Assembly (NCBI GenBank): GCA_963755495.1
Contig: CAVWJS010000002.1
Location: 124,001-188,000, forward strand
Source: Bog-473 sp963755495
GTDB lineage: Bacteria; Actinomycetota; Acidimicrobiia; Acidimicrobiales; RAAP-2
DNA length: 64,000 bases
Direction of reading: 5' to 3'
Shown: piece after piece, positions 18,504-25,973 of the stretch
Layout of the letters: each line of letters starts with the position of its first letter
How positions within the stretch are numbered: position 1 is the first letter of the stretch
The notes under the pieces: generated by a model
The model's database searches: none
Seen by the model: the letters and a program-made list of their open reading frames with translations, nothing else
Told to the model about the DNA's origin: nothing
Translations under genes and position numbers: made by a program

Positions 18504-19235
18504 TCAGGGCACGTCGCTGGGGACGGACATGCCCACTGACCGGATGATGGGCACCCCCTCGCTTTCATCCTCCACGCCGGGAGTTGCGGCGTCCTGGCGA
18601 GACCGGTAGAAGCCCAGAACTTGCAGCTCGATGCCGAGGTCGACATAGCGCAAATGCACGTAGGCCGGCACAGTGAGCACATGTGGCGCGAAATTCAACA
18701 GGGACGTAACCCCCACCTGCACCAGGAGATCGGCCACCTCTTGAGCCGCCCACCCGGGTGTCGTGATGACCCCGATCGCGGGGCGTTCCGTCGAGCGGAG
18801 GGAGGCGATCTCCTGCATGTGACGCACCCGCATACCCTTGATCTCTTCCCCGATCACCTTCGGATCGATGTCGAAGAGCGAAATGATGTTGAAACCACGG
18901 GAGGCGAAACCCTCGGAATTCGTCAGCGCTCGGCCGAGGTTCCCGATGCCCACAATGGCGATCGGCCAGTTTCTGTCAACCCCCAGTGCCCGCTCGATCT
19001 GAGTGATGAGAAACGACGGTTCATACCCGGATCCCCGCGTGCCGAACGACCCCAGAAACGAGAGATCCTTGCGAACCTTCGCGGCGTTGATGTTGGCCAG
19101 TGCCGCCAATTGCTCAGAGGAGACGGTTGTGACGTTCGTGCGCACCAGCTCATCGAGAATCCGCTGATACACCGGCAGGCGCACGACCGTAGCTTCAGGG
19201 ATCCGACGTGCCAATGGTTGTGTCGGGCCCGCCAC
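18504..19235 (-). CDS. rex: redox-sensing transcriptional repressor Rex
   Basis: NADH/NAD+-responsive repressor, 243 aa. N-terminal winged helix (PVYQRILDEL; NINAAKVRKDLSFLGSFGTRG) and a Rossmann NADH domain with IVGIGNLGRAL near residue 94. It is followed by hemA, the same order as the Streptomyces rex-hemACD operon. The GTG lacks a Shine-Dalgarno, but TACCAT (bases 19244-19249, minus strand) lies 8 bases ahead, so a leaderless mRNA is plausible. I found no TTGTG-N6-CACAA Rex box in its upstream region. Confidence 0.95.
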   Translation of the reverse strand: MAGPTQPLARRIPEATVVRLPVYQRILDELVRTNVTTVSSEQLAALANINAAKVRKDLSFLGSFGTRGSGYEPSFLITQIERALGVDRNWPIAIVGIGNLGRALTNSEGFASRGFNIISLFDIDPKVIGEEIKGMRVRHMQEIASLRSTERPAIGVITTPGWAAQEVADLLVQVGVTSLLNFAPHVLTVPAYVHLRYVDLGIELQVLGFYRSRQDAATPGVEDESEGVPIIRSVGMSVPSDVP

Positions 19236-19285
19236 GGATTTCGATGGTACTGACGACGCGTGGCCTCACACCAAACGTGAGCGTC

Positions 19286-20155
19286 TCACCAGGTCAATGT
19301 GACCTCGGCACCCGTACCAATGGCCAGGAGCGCCGCGGCCGAAGCTTGGCCAGCCACCACGGCGAGGTGTGCATTCGCGTCGAGCAGTAAACCGAGCTGG
19401 CCCCGGGCGAGGTGGGCGAAGGTCTCCACTCGTTGCAGCGTATGGGAGGCGCCGTTGGCGACCAGATCGAGGTTGACCGTACCTGTCGAGGGCACCTGCG
19501 CCTCGCGGGCATCAACCGACGTCGCCGCCAGCTGCAGGTTGCCGAAACGATCGACCCAGACCACTTCGGCCGTCAGGTCTCGTTGGCCGTCCGTCAGTTG
19601 CCCGTGGGCGACCACGGGAGCCGGGAGGCGCACCAAGGAAGCCGGATCGAACTGGGGACCCAAGTCCTCGAGAGCGACTCCCCGCGACAGTGCGGCTGCG
19701 GCGGGGACGAAAAGGTCGCGGCCATCGAATGTCACCGAGGACAGAGAAGATGAAATGGGCGACCGGTCGCGCACGGCGAGGAGCTCCACGGCGCGAGCGA
19801 TCGATCCACCACCGACCCACTCGGCTGCCGCCATCAGAAGCCCGTTGTCCGGCCCGACGAACAATCGGGGAGCGCGAGTGGAACCCGACGCGCTGGGCTC
19901 CACCTCGAGACAGACGCCCCGGCGCGCGGATCCGACACCGGGATCCACTACCGCCAGAACCACCCCAGGACCAAGATATGGCACCGCGCGCTCCAGAGTC
20001 CACGCGCCGGCCCGGATATCGAATGCCGCTATCTGATGCGTCAGATCGATGACCGTGACGCCGGGAGACGCCGCTGTCAGAACGGCGTGCACCACACCGA
20101 CGAACTCATCCTGCGTCCCGTAGTCAGAGAGGAAAAAGATGGTGTGGGGTGGCAT
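19286..20155 (-). CDS. SAM hydroxide adenosyltransferase (DUF62 family)
   Basis: 289 aa member of the chlorinase/fluorinase fold that hydrolyses S-adenosylmethionine to adenosine and methionine. It begins IFFLSDYGTQDEFVGV (substrate Asp), with VVDPGVGSARR and the C-terminal beta-barrel segment DRFGNLQLAATSV. The open frame extends far upstream into proC, but only the part from ATG 20155 is homologous. It sits between proC and rex. Cellular role is unclear; SAM recycling is inference. Confidence 0.92.
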   Translation of the reverse strand: MPPHTIFFLSDYGTQDEFVGVVHAVLTAASPGVTVIDLTHQIAAFDIRAGAWTLERAVPYLGPGVVLAVVDPGVGSARRGVCLEVEPSASGSTRAPRLFVGPDNGLLMAAAEWVGGGSIARAVELLAVRDRSPISSSLSSVTFDGRDLFVPAAAALSRGVALEDLGPQFDPASLVRLPAPVVAHGQLTDGQRDLTAEVVWVDRFGNLQLAATSVDAREAQVPSTGTVNLDLVANGASHTLQRVETFAHLARGQLGLLLDANAHLAVVAGQASAAALLAIGTGAEVTLTW

Positions 20156-20184
20156 CACTTCAGCATGGCGAGGTGAAGATCCAC

Positions 20185-21003
20185 TTAACGGAGCAGAGAG
20201 CGTGAGCGCTCCGTCGCCGCAGCCACCGCCTCCATGAAGGCGGAGCGCACGGCACGCGCTTCGAGCACGCGTACCCCCGCCGCCGTGGTGCCCGCGGGCG
20301 ACGTCACCGACGCCCGCAACACCGCGGGCTCCTCCCCGGTCTCTGCCATTAATTTGGCCGATCCACTCATTGTCTCGACCACCAATGTGTGACTCACCTC
20401 GCGGGGAAGCCCCATTTGAACCCCGGCCTCGATGAGCGCCTCGGCCACCAAGAAGAAGTAGGCGGGACCGGACCCCGAAAGGCCGGTCACAGGATCCAAT
20501 AGGCGCTCGGGCAGTCGAATCACCATACCCACCGCTGCCATCACGCCCTCGGCCCAAGCAAGATCGGCCGAGGTGGCGTGGGAACCAGCGGATAGAGCGG
20601 TGATCCCGGCTCGCACCAGGGCGGGAGTATTCGGCATAGCCCGCACGACCACAGGCTGCCCGCCCAACGCCGTCTCCAGCCGTACCGAGGGGATGCCGGC
20701 GACTATGGAGAGGACCCGGGTGACCCCAACGGCGCCGAGAACCCGACAGGCCCCCTCTGCCGCGTCGGGCTTGACCGCGAGCACCGCTCCGGCGAGGCGG
20801 TCAGACGAGTCCTTGAGGAGGCCTGCGACGGGAGCGTCGACTACTTCGACACCGGGAAACTCCAGCGCCAACTCGGCGCGGCGCGCCGGAGACGTTTCGG
20901 CCACGGCGACCTGCTCGGGATCGAACCACCCCGAAGAGAGCAGGCCACCCAAAAGGGCGCTCCCCATTTTGCCTCCACCGACGATGAGAAGTGTTCGTGA
21001 CAT
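20185..21003 (-). CDS. proC: pyrroline-5-carboxylate reductase
   Basis: Last step of proline synthesis, NAD(P)H-dependent. 272 aa. Rossmann GGGKMGSALLGGL at residues 9-21, VVRAMPNTPALV, and the signature region LSGSGPAYFFLVAEAL and VTSPAGTTAAGV. It lies 12 bases downstream of the YbjN gene in the leftward operon. In mycobacteria proC also lies a short distance from mshA. Confidence 0.97.
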   Translation of the reverse strand: MSRTLLIVGGGKMGSALLGGLLSSGWFDPEQVAVAETSPARRAELALEFPGVEVVDAPVAGLLKDSSDRLAGAVLAVKPDAAEGACRVLGAVGVTRVLSIVAGIPSVRLETALGGQPVVVRAMPNTPALVRAGITALSAGSHATSADLAWAEGVMAAVGMVIRLPERLLDPVTGLSGSGPAYFFLVAEALIEAGVQMGLPREVSHTLVVETMSGSAKLMAETGEEPAVLRASVTSPAGTTAAGVRVLEARAVRSAFMEAVAAATERSRSLLR

Positions 21004-21015
21004 GGATGGATGATG

Positions 21016-21543
21016 CTACGACCGACGGGGTCGGCGGCGATACATGGTGGGATGGGCCAGTGTCATGGCCGTCGGGAAGTGATCATCGACATAGATCACC
21101 GACGAGCCGGCGATCCGGTCGAGCTCATCGTCGTCAATGAGGGCGGCCGGGACCTTGCCCACGAGATACACAGCGTCCTCTGGGCCGAGGCTGAACCACA
21201 TGCCGTAGAGGTTGGTATTGCAGCGCATGAGGTAGGCCAGGGTCTCGGCGACGTTCTCCTCGGGTGCCGGCATGAACTGAACCTCATGGTGAAGCGTGCG
21301 CTGGCGGAGGGTGAACCAGACAGTGATGAAGTCCTTTTCCTCCCCCTTGAAGCGGAGGTACCAGCGGTGCGACGCCGTGCGGTCGGTAACGTCCTGGCGT
21401 TCTGCAGCGATCAGCAGCCCGTCGCTCGCGAGCTCGCGAATCACCCAGGAATCGATGCATGACACGGCCGCGGCCATCTCGTCTTCTGCCGGTAGGTCGA
21501 CGACGGGCACGAGACGGGTCGGAACTCGCTCAGCGACACTCAA
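21016..21543 (-). CDS. YbjN domain-containing protein
   Basis: About 175 aa; the conserved part starts near DEMAAAVSCIDSWV and includes WYLRFKGEEKDFITVWFTL and LMRCNTNLYGMWFSLG, the YbjN (chaperone-like) fold. The start is uncertain: TTG 21543 overlaps the end of mshA by 14 bases, with GTG 21510 and ATG 21477 as alternatives. The same mshA-ybjN adjacency exists in Mycobacterium (Rv0486-Rv0487), supporting co-translation. Biochemical function is not established. Confidence 0.85.
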   Translation of the reverse strand: MSVAERVPTRLVPVVDLPAEDEMAAAVSCIDSWVIRELASDGLLIAAERQDVTDRTASHRWYLRFKGEEKDFITVWFTLRQRTLHHEVQFMPAPEENVAETLAYLMRCNTNLYGMWFSLGPEDAVYLVGKVPAALIDDDELDRIAGSSVIYVDDHFPTAMTLAHPTMYRRRPRRS

Positions 21544-22801
21544 CGAGGCGGCCCGAGGCCAACTCGTCGTGCAGTTCGAGCATTGCGCCCGCTGCGGCGC
21601 GCCATGTATAGCGCCGGGCCCGCAGCACCGACGCAGTGGAGAGACGTTCAGGCGCGAGCGGCGTATCAAAGACACGTCGCACCGCGGCCGCGTAACGCTC
21701 CGGCGTCGCGTCTTCGACCAGAAAGCCCGTTCGCCCGTGATCGATCAGCGTGGTCAGCCCACCGACGGCAGAGGCCACGACAGGCGTGCCGCACGCCGCG
21801 GACTCGAGGGCCACCAAGCCGAACGATTCGGAGCGGCTGGGCACGATGCAGACATCGGCCGCCCGGTAATACGAGGACAACAGCTCATGCGGCTGAGGCT
21901 CAATGAGGTGTACCCGCTCGGCCACTCCCCGGGCATCGGCCAAATCAATCAGACCCTGGAGCGATTTCTCCCCATGGGGGCCACTGGGGCCGCCCACAAC
22001 GACCAGCCGGTACGTCTCGTCATGGCTCTGGCTGAGCTCGGCCAAGGTTTCGACGGCACAGTCGGCGCACTTGAGCGGCTGAATCCGTCCCACGAAAAGG
22101 AGGAGCCGGCCGTCGAGCGGGAGGCCGAGAGCCCGCCTGGCTTGCGGGCGATGGCCCGGACCGAAAAAGGCGTGGTCGACCCCGAGGGGCACGATCCGGA
22201 TGCGACCAGGATCGGCCCCGTAGAGGGAGATGATCTGCTCCGCCTCGACGCTGCACGACGCCAGCACAGCGTCAGAGCACTCGATGATGGAAGCCTCCGC
22301 CTCGGCCCGCAGGTGAGGCATGTCGGCCTCCACCTCTTCGGGCATCGACTCGGCCTTGACCCGTTCCAGCGTATGGAAAGTGCAGACGAGAGGGAGACCC
22401 AGCTCGTGCTTGATGACGTGGCCCGAGAGCCCCGACAGCCAGTAATTCGCATGGACCGAGGTGAATGGGCCGTCTTCCTCGTCGCTGAGGCCAAAGCCAC
22501 CGGGCGACGTCATCCGAGCCAGCACCCCTTGGGTGAACTCATCGACCACGGCGGGTAGGGCTTCCTTAGGCAAGCTCCTCAAGGGCCCCGCCGGAACGTG
22601 GTGGACCCGCAACCCGGGCTCGACCTGTACCACCGAGGGCAAATCAGGGGACCAGGCCCTGGTGAAGACGTCACATACTGCACCCGAGCGGGCCAGCGCG
22701 GCGGTGAGCTCCCGCACGTAGACGTTCATGCCCCCACCGTCCCCGGTGCCCGGCTGGGCCAGGGGGGAGGTATGCAAGGAGAGAACTGCGAGCCGACGCA
22801 T
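21530..22801 (-). CDS. mshA: D-inositol-3-phosphate glycosyltransferase
   Basis: Transfers GlcNAc from UDP-GlcNAc to inositol-3-phosphate, the first step of mycothiol synthesis. 423 aa GT-B enzyme. HTSPLAQPGTGDGGGMNVYV at residues 10-29 is diagnostic; FVGRIQPLK starts the C-terminal domain, and the EX7E motif is ESFGLVALE. TAAGAT (minus strand, bases 22811-22816) lies 9 bases before the ATG and no Shine-Dalgarno is visible, so the mRNA may be leaderless or nearly so. It heads the leftward run to hemL. Confidence 0.96.
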   Translation of the reverse strand: MRRLAVLSLHTSPLAQPGTGDGGGMNVYVRELTAALARSGAVCDVFTRAWSPDLPSVVQVEPGLRVHHVPAGPLRSLPKEALPAVVDEFTQGVLARMTSPGGFGLSDEEDGPFTSVHANYWLSGLSGHVIKHELGLPLVCTFHTLERVKAESMPEEVEADMPHLRAEAEASIIECSDAVLASCSVEAEQIISLYGADPGRIRIVPLGVDHAFFGPGHRPQARRALGLPLDGRLLLFVGRIQPLKCADCAVETLAELSQSHDETYRLVVVGGPSGPHGEKSLQGLIDLADARGVAERVHLIEPQPHELLSSYYRAADVCIVPSRSESFGLVALESAACGTPVVASAVGGLTTLIDHGRTGFLVEDATPERYAAAVRRVFDTPLAPERLSTASVLRARRYTWRAAAGAMLELHDELASGRLVECR

Positions 22802-22861
22802 GGCCGTTAGATCTTACCGGTGGTGGGGGTTTTCCCGGCCGGCGCCCGCAGCCGGGTGCCC

Positions 22862-23422
22862 TCAGGAGAGGGAACGAAGCGAGGCGGGTGGGTGCGGGCC
22901 CTCGCCATCCGCTCCGGCGCCCGACCTGGTTTCCGGACCCGATACGGCACCCGCTTCAGCGCCGGCAACCGGACGTTGACCGGCCAATTGACCTGGTCCT
23001 TGCGCCAGCCCGTGGGCTGGTGCGGGCACCGACCCGTGTGAGTGCACGTGCGCGTGCCCATCTCGGTGCTCTTCTTCGAATTCACGACGGAACGAGAGAT
23101 AGATCCGCACCAGAGCCTGCTTCTGGTCCTCGCTGAGCATCTGATCGGCCAAAATGAGACGGGTCAGGTCGGGTGCCCCGTCCGGCGGCTCGAGGATGCC
23201 GGCCTGCACGTAGAGCGTCTCGGCCGAGATGCGCAGCGCCTTGGCGATCTGCTGCAGGATCTCTGCGGAGGGTCGTCGCAAACCCCGCTCGATCTGGCTG
23301 AGATACGGGTTCGATATCCCGGCCAGCTCCGACAAGCGCCTGAGCGAGAGACGAGCCGTGCTGCGCTGTTCACGGATGAACGAACCCAGATGCAGCCAAC
23401 GATCCTTCGGATCAGCGCTCAC
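22862..23422 (-). CDS. XRE-family transcriptional regulator
   Basis: 186 aa. A Cro/C1 helix-turn-helix occupies residues about 12-68 (LSLRRLSELAGISNPYLSQIERG, quoted in part as ELAGISNPYLSQIERG). A short helical region follows, then HRDGHAHVHSHG, a His cluster that could bind metal, and a low-complexity Gly/Ala/Pro tail. It is divergent from sodA across 190 bases containing a CCGCAA array, so it is the obvious candidate regulator of sodA and itself; this is inference. Confidence 0.88.
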   Translation of the reverse strand: MSADPKDRWLHLGSFIREQRSTARLSLRRLSELAGISNPYLSQIERGLRRPSAEILQQIAKALRISAETLYVQAGILEPPDGAPDLTRLILADQMLSEDQKQALVRIYLSFRREFEEEHRDGHAHVHSHGSVPAPAHGLAQGPGQLAGQRPVAGAEAGAVSGPETRSGAGADGEGPHPPASLRSLS

Positions 23423-23531
23423 TTTTGTAAGCGTAGTGCGAACCGCAGTCTCATCTCACCTGCACTTTTCCTCCTCCAGCGCCGGCGAGGTTGGCGCTCG
23501 TGCCGTTCGGGTAACGTCACAGCGGACGACC

Positions 23532-23585
23532 CCGCAACCGCAACCGCAACCGCAACCGCAACCGCAACCGCAACCGCAACCGCAA
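23532..23585. repeat. (CCGCAA)9 hexanucleotide tandem repeat
   Basis: Nine perfect copies of CCGCAA, with a partial CCG after, ending 11 bases before the CAGGAG ribosome site of sodA. The array is in the promoter or 5' leader between the XRE gene and sodA. It is also open in the sodA frame (Pro-Gln repeats), but no credible upstream start codon joins it to the protein. Confidence 0.97.
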
Positions 23586-23612
23586 CCGACGAGATACAGG
23601 AGACAACCCGTC

Positions 23613-24221
23613 ATGGCTGAGTACACGCTCCCCGACCTGCCCTACGACTACGCCGCACTCGAGCCGCACGTCTCGGCCGAGATCATGCAGCTGCACCACG
23701 ACAAGCACCATGCTGCGTACGTCACGGGAGCCAATCAGACATTGGAGAAGCTGGAGGCGGCACGCGACAAGGACGACTTCGGGCCCATCGTCGGCCTCGA
23801 GAAGACGCTCGCCTTCCACATCTCGGGCCATGTCCTGCACTCGATCTTCTGGAAGAACCTCAGCCCGGACGGCGGCGACAAGCCGGACGGCGCGCTGGGC
23901 TCGGCCATCGACGAGAACTTCGGCTCGTTCGACAAGTTCAAGGCTCACTTCACCCAGGCCACGTCCACCATCCAGGGCTCAGGTTGGGGTGCGCTGGCCT
24001 ACGAGCCGCTGGCCGGGCGCCTGATCATCGAACAGGTCTACGACCACCAGAACAGCATTGGCAACGGCTCGGTTCCTCTCCTCGTCTTCGACGCCTGGGA
24101 GCACGCGTTCTACCTGCAATACAAGAACGTCAAAGCTGACTTCTTCGCCGCCCTGTGGAACATCGTCAACTGGTCCGACGTCGCAGCGCGCCTGGACAAG
24201 GCCAAGGGGCTCAGTCTCTGA
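23613..24221 (+). CDS. sodA: superoxide dismutase, Fe/Mn family
   Basis: 202 aa, normal length, cytoplasmic (no signal peptide). YTLPDLPYDYAALEPH opens the protein; metal ligands are H28 in IMQLHHDKHH, the His in FHISGHVLHSIFW, and the Asp/His pair in FDAWEHAFYLQY. ATG 23613 follows CAGGAG. The frame is open further upstream through the CCGCAA array, but the ATG gives the family N-terminus. Divergent from an XRE regulator. Mn versus Fe preference cannot be read. Confidence 0.97.
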   Translation: MAEYTLPDLPYDYAALEPHVSAEIMQLHHDKHHAAYVTGANQTLEKLEAARDKDDFGPIVGLEKTLAFHISGHVLHSIFWKNLSPDGGDKPDGALGSAIDENFGSFDKFKAHFTQATSTIQGSGWGALAYEPLAGRLIIEQVYDHQNSIGNGSVPLLVFDAWEHAFYLQYKNVKADFFAALWNIVNWSDVAARLDKAKGLSL

Positions 24222-24312
24222 GATCGGAGATCTGAGACGGGGCGGAGCCCCAGGATCTGAGCCGGAGGAGAGCCAGGTGCTGGTCGATGACTAGCCGACC
24301 GGCAAGTCCAAT

Positions 24313-24513
24313 TCAGACCTCGGTGCCGCCGAGCGCACCGTGTTGCTCGCACACGCGACCGGTCGGGTCCACCGCGAGATACGCGTCCGGCATCACCGTG
24401 CCGCAGATCTCGCATGTGTCGTAGGCGCCCGAGGTCAAGCGCTCGAGGGCACGATCGACATCGTCGAGCACACGGGTCGACTGAGCCAGTTCGGATGCAT
24501 AGCGCTCTTCCAT
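24313..24513 (-). CDS. DksA/TraR-type zinc finger small protein
   Basis: 66 aa from ATG 24513 (MEERYASELAQSTRVL). A helical hairpin-like N-terminus is followed by a zinc-finger-like C-terminus: CEICG, then VCEQH, giving Cys-x2-Cys and Cys-x2-His, with AVDPTGRVC as in the DksA/TraR family. The frame is open to 24588, but that would overlap the divergent gene start. The protein is shorter than DksA and could bind RNA polymerase or simply be a small zinc protein. Confidence 0.8.
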   Translation of the reverse strand: MEERYASELAQSTRVLDDVDRALERLTSGAYDTCEICGTVMPDAYLAVDPTGRVCEQHGALGGTEV

Positions 24514-24548
24514 GCCAGCGAGAGTAGTGCGGGCGAGTTGGCGGGCAG

Positions 24549-24582
24549 GGTGAACCTCCGTAGTGTGGAGCGGTGAACCTCC
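24549..24582 (+). repeat. direct repeat of GGTGAACCTCC spanning a start codon
   Basis: GGTGAACCTCC occurs at 24549-24559 and again at 24572-24582, period 23. The second copy contains the GTG start (24573) of the class V enzyme. The first copy contains GTG 24550, which opens a frame of 8 codons ending in TGA at 24574-24576, overlapping the real start as GTGA. It could be a translationally coupled leader peptide, a regulator site, or a recent short duplication. Confidence 0.75.
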
Positions 24583-25967
24583 ACCCACCCGCGGTTGACC
24601 TGGTCGGGGCGGGACTTCTCGTTCCCTGCCTCGATGGCAAGGACCGTCCCTACCGGGACCTCGATTGCGCCGCCTCGACGCCCGCCATGCAGGTGGTGGC
24701 CGACACCGTGGCCGACTTCCTCCCGTGGTACTCGAGCGTGCACCGAGGAGCTGGGTACAAGTCCCGGCGCTCCACCGCGGCCTACGAGGGCGCTCGCGAG
24801 AGCGTGCATCGCTTCAGCGGACGCCCCGGAGTGAACGGCAACATCGTGGTGCTGTGCCGCAACACCACGGAGGCCATCAATCACCTGGCGTACCGGCTCC
24901 AGCTCGCATCAGACGACATCGTGGTGACCACGGTGGTGGAGCACCACGCCAACCTTCTGCCGTGGGCCCGGGTGGCGCAACGGCGCTGGGTCGAGTGCGG
25001 GACCGACGGCACATTCAGCGTCGACGACGTCGCCGCCGCGCTCGACGACGGCCCACACCCCAAGCTGCTCGCCATCACCGGCGCCTCGAACGTCACCGGG
25101 TGGTTGCCGCCGATTGAGGAGATCTGCATCGAGGCCCACGCCCGCGGGGTGCCGGTCCTGCTCGATGCGGCTCAGCTCGCGCCGCATCGTCGCCTCCCAT
25201 CGGGGCCTGACTTCGTGGCCTTCAGCGGGCACAAGCTCTATGCCCCTTACGGTGCCGGAGCCCTCATCGGTCCGCGTGAAGTGTTCGCGACCGGAGACCC
25301 CTTCCTCGCCGGCGGAGGAGCCGTGGACCTGGTCGACTTGGACGAGGTGCTCTGGACGGAGCCGCCTGAGCGCGAGGAGGCAGGCTCGCCCAACGTGATC
25401 GGTGCCGTCGCGTTCGGCGCCGCCATGGACGAGCTCGATCGTATCGGCTGGGCCGCCATCAACGACCACGAGGCAGCGCTCTCGGCCCAACTGCACGAGG
25501 GACTGCGAGCCATTGACGGCGTACACGTCCTGGGGCCCGTGTCCGCTTCCTATGCGAACACGCTGGCCGTGGCGGCCTTCACGATCGAGGGGATGCACCA
25601 CGCTCTGGTGGCGGCCCGCCTGAGCGCAGAGTTCGGAATCGGCGTACGCCACGGCTGCTTCTGCGCGCACCCATACCTGCTCCGCCTCCTCGGTGTAGGT
25701 CCGGCGGGGGTGGCGGAGGCTCGTGCGGCCGTCCTGCGTGGCGATCGCCGCGCCATCCCTGGCGCCGTGCGGGCGAGTTGCGGCTTGGGGTCCTCGAGCG
25801 ACGACGTCGACGCCCTGCTGCGCGCCCTTCAGACCATCGTCCATGGTGGCCCTCCTCCGGTGCGCTACGAACAGGACAACCTCACCGGTGACTTCAGGCC
25901 CGAGGGTCAGGCGGAGGGATGGAGCGAGGGCGATCGCCCGGCTGGCGCCGCCTGCGCCAGGGGTTGA
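24573..25967 (+). CDS. aminotransferase class V-fold PLP-dependent enzyme
   Basis: 464 aa, cysteine-desulfurase/isopenicillin-N-epimerase fold. The PLP lysine is in FSGHKLYAPYGAGALIGP; LLDAAQLAPHR holds the Asp that binds PLP nitrogen, and RNTTEAINHLAYRL contacts phosphate. GVRHGCFCAHPYLLRLL near residue 355 carries cysteines where SufS-type enzymes have their flexible loop, so sulfur mobilisation is possible. There is no scaffold or sulfur-acceptor gene beside it, so the substrate is open. It ends 6 bases before the convergent citrate-synthase gene. Confidence 0.88.
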   Translation: MNLHPPAVDLVGAGLLVPCLDGKDRPYRDLDCAASTPAMQVVADTVADFLPWYSSVHRGAGYKSRRSTAAYEGARESVHRFSGRPGVNGNIVVLCRNTTEAINHLAYRLQLASDDIVVTTVVEHHANLLPWARVAQRRWVECGTDGTFSVDDVAAALDDGPHPKLLAITGASNVTGWLPPIEEICIEAHARGVPVLLDAAQLAPHRRLPSGPDFVAFSGHKLYAPYGAGALIGPREVFATGDPFLAGGGAVDLVDLDEVLWTEPPEREEAGSPNVIGAVAFGAAMDELDRIGWAAINDHEAALSAQLHEGLRAIDGVHVLGPVSASYANTLAVAAFTIEGMHHALVAARLSAEFGIGVRHGCFCAHPYLLRLLGVGPAGVAEARAAVLRGDRRAIPGAVRASCGLGSSSDDVDALLRALQTIVHGGPPPVRYEQDNLTGDFRPEGQAEGWSEGDRPAGAACARG

Positions 25968-25973
25968 GTCGGC

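Noticed and set aside
19236..19285. Rex operator upstream of rex
   Set aside because: Sequences near GGTTGTGTCGGG were inspected, but there is no matching CACAA half at the required spacing.
21683..22558. Long open frames antisense to mshA, recA, hemB and other genes
   Set aside because: They are high-GC shadow frames with Arg/Pro/Ser-rich products and no family resemblance; the opposite strand holds recognised genes.
23532..23585. CCGCAA array as a CRISPR
   Set aside because: There are no spacers; it is a simple hexanucleotide tandem repeat.
23229..23612. N-terminal Pro-Gln extension of SodA
   Set aside because: The upstream frame overlaps the divergent XRE gene, lacks a credible start with a ribosome site near the repeat, and the ATG at 23613 with CAGGAG gives the normal N-terminus.
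24222..24312. Terminator after sodA at GGGGCGGAGCCCC
   Set aside because: The stem is only 5 base pairs and no T-run follows.
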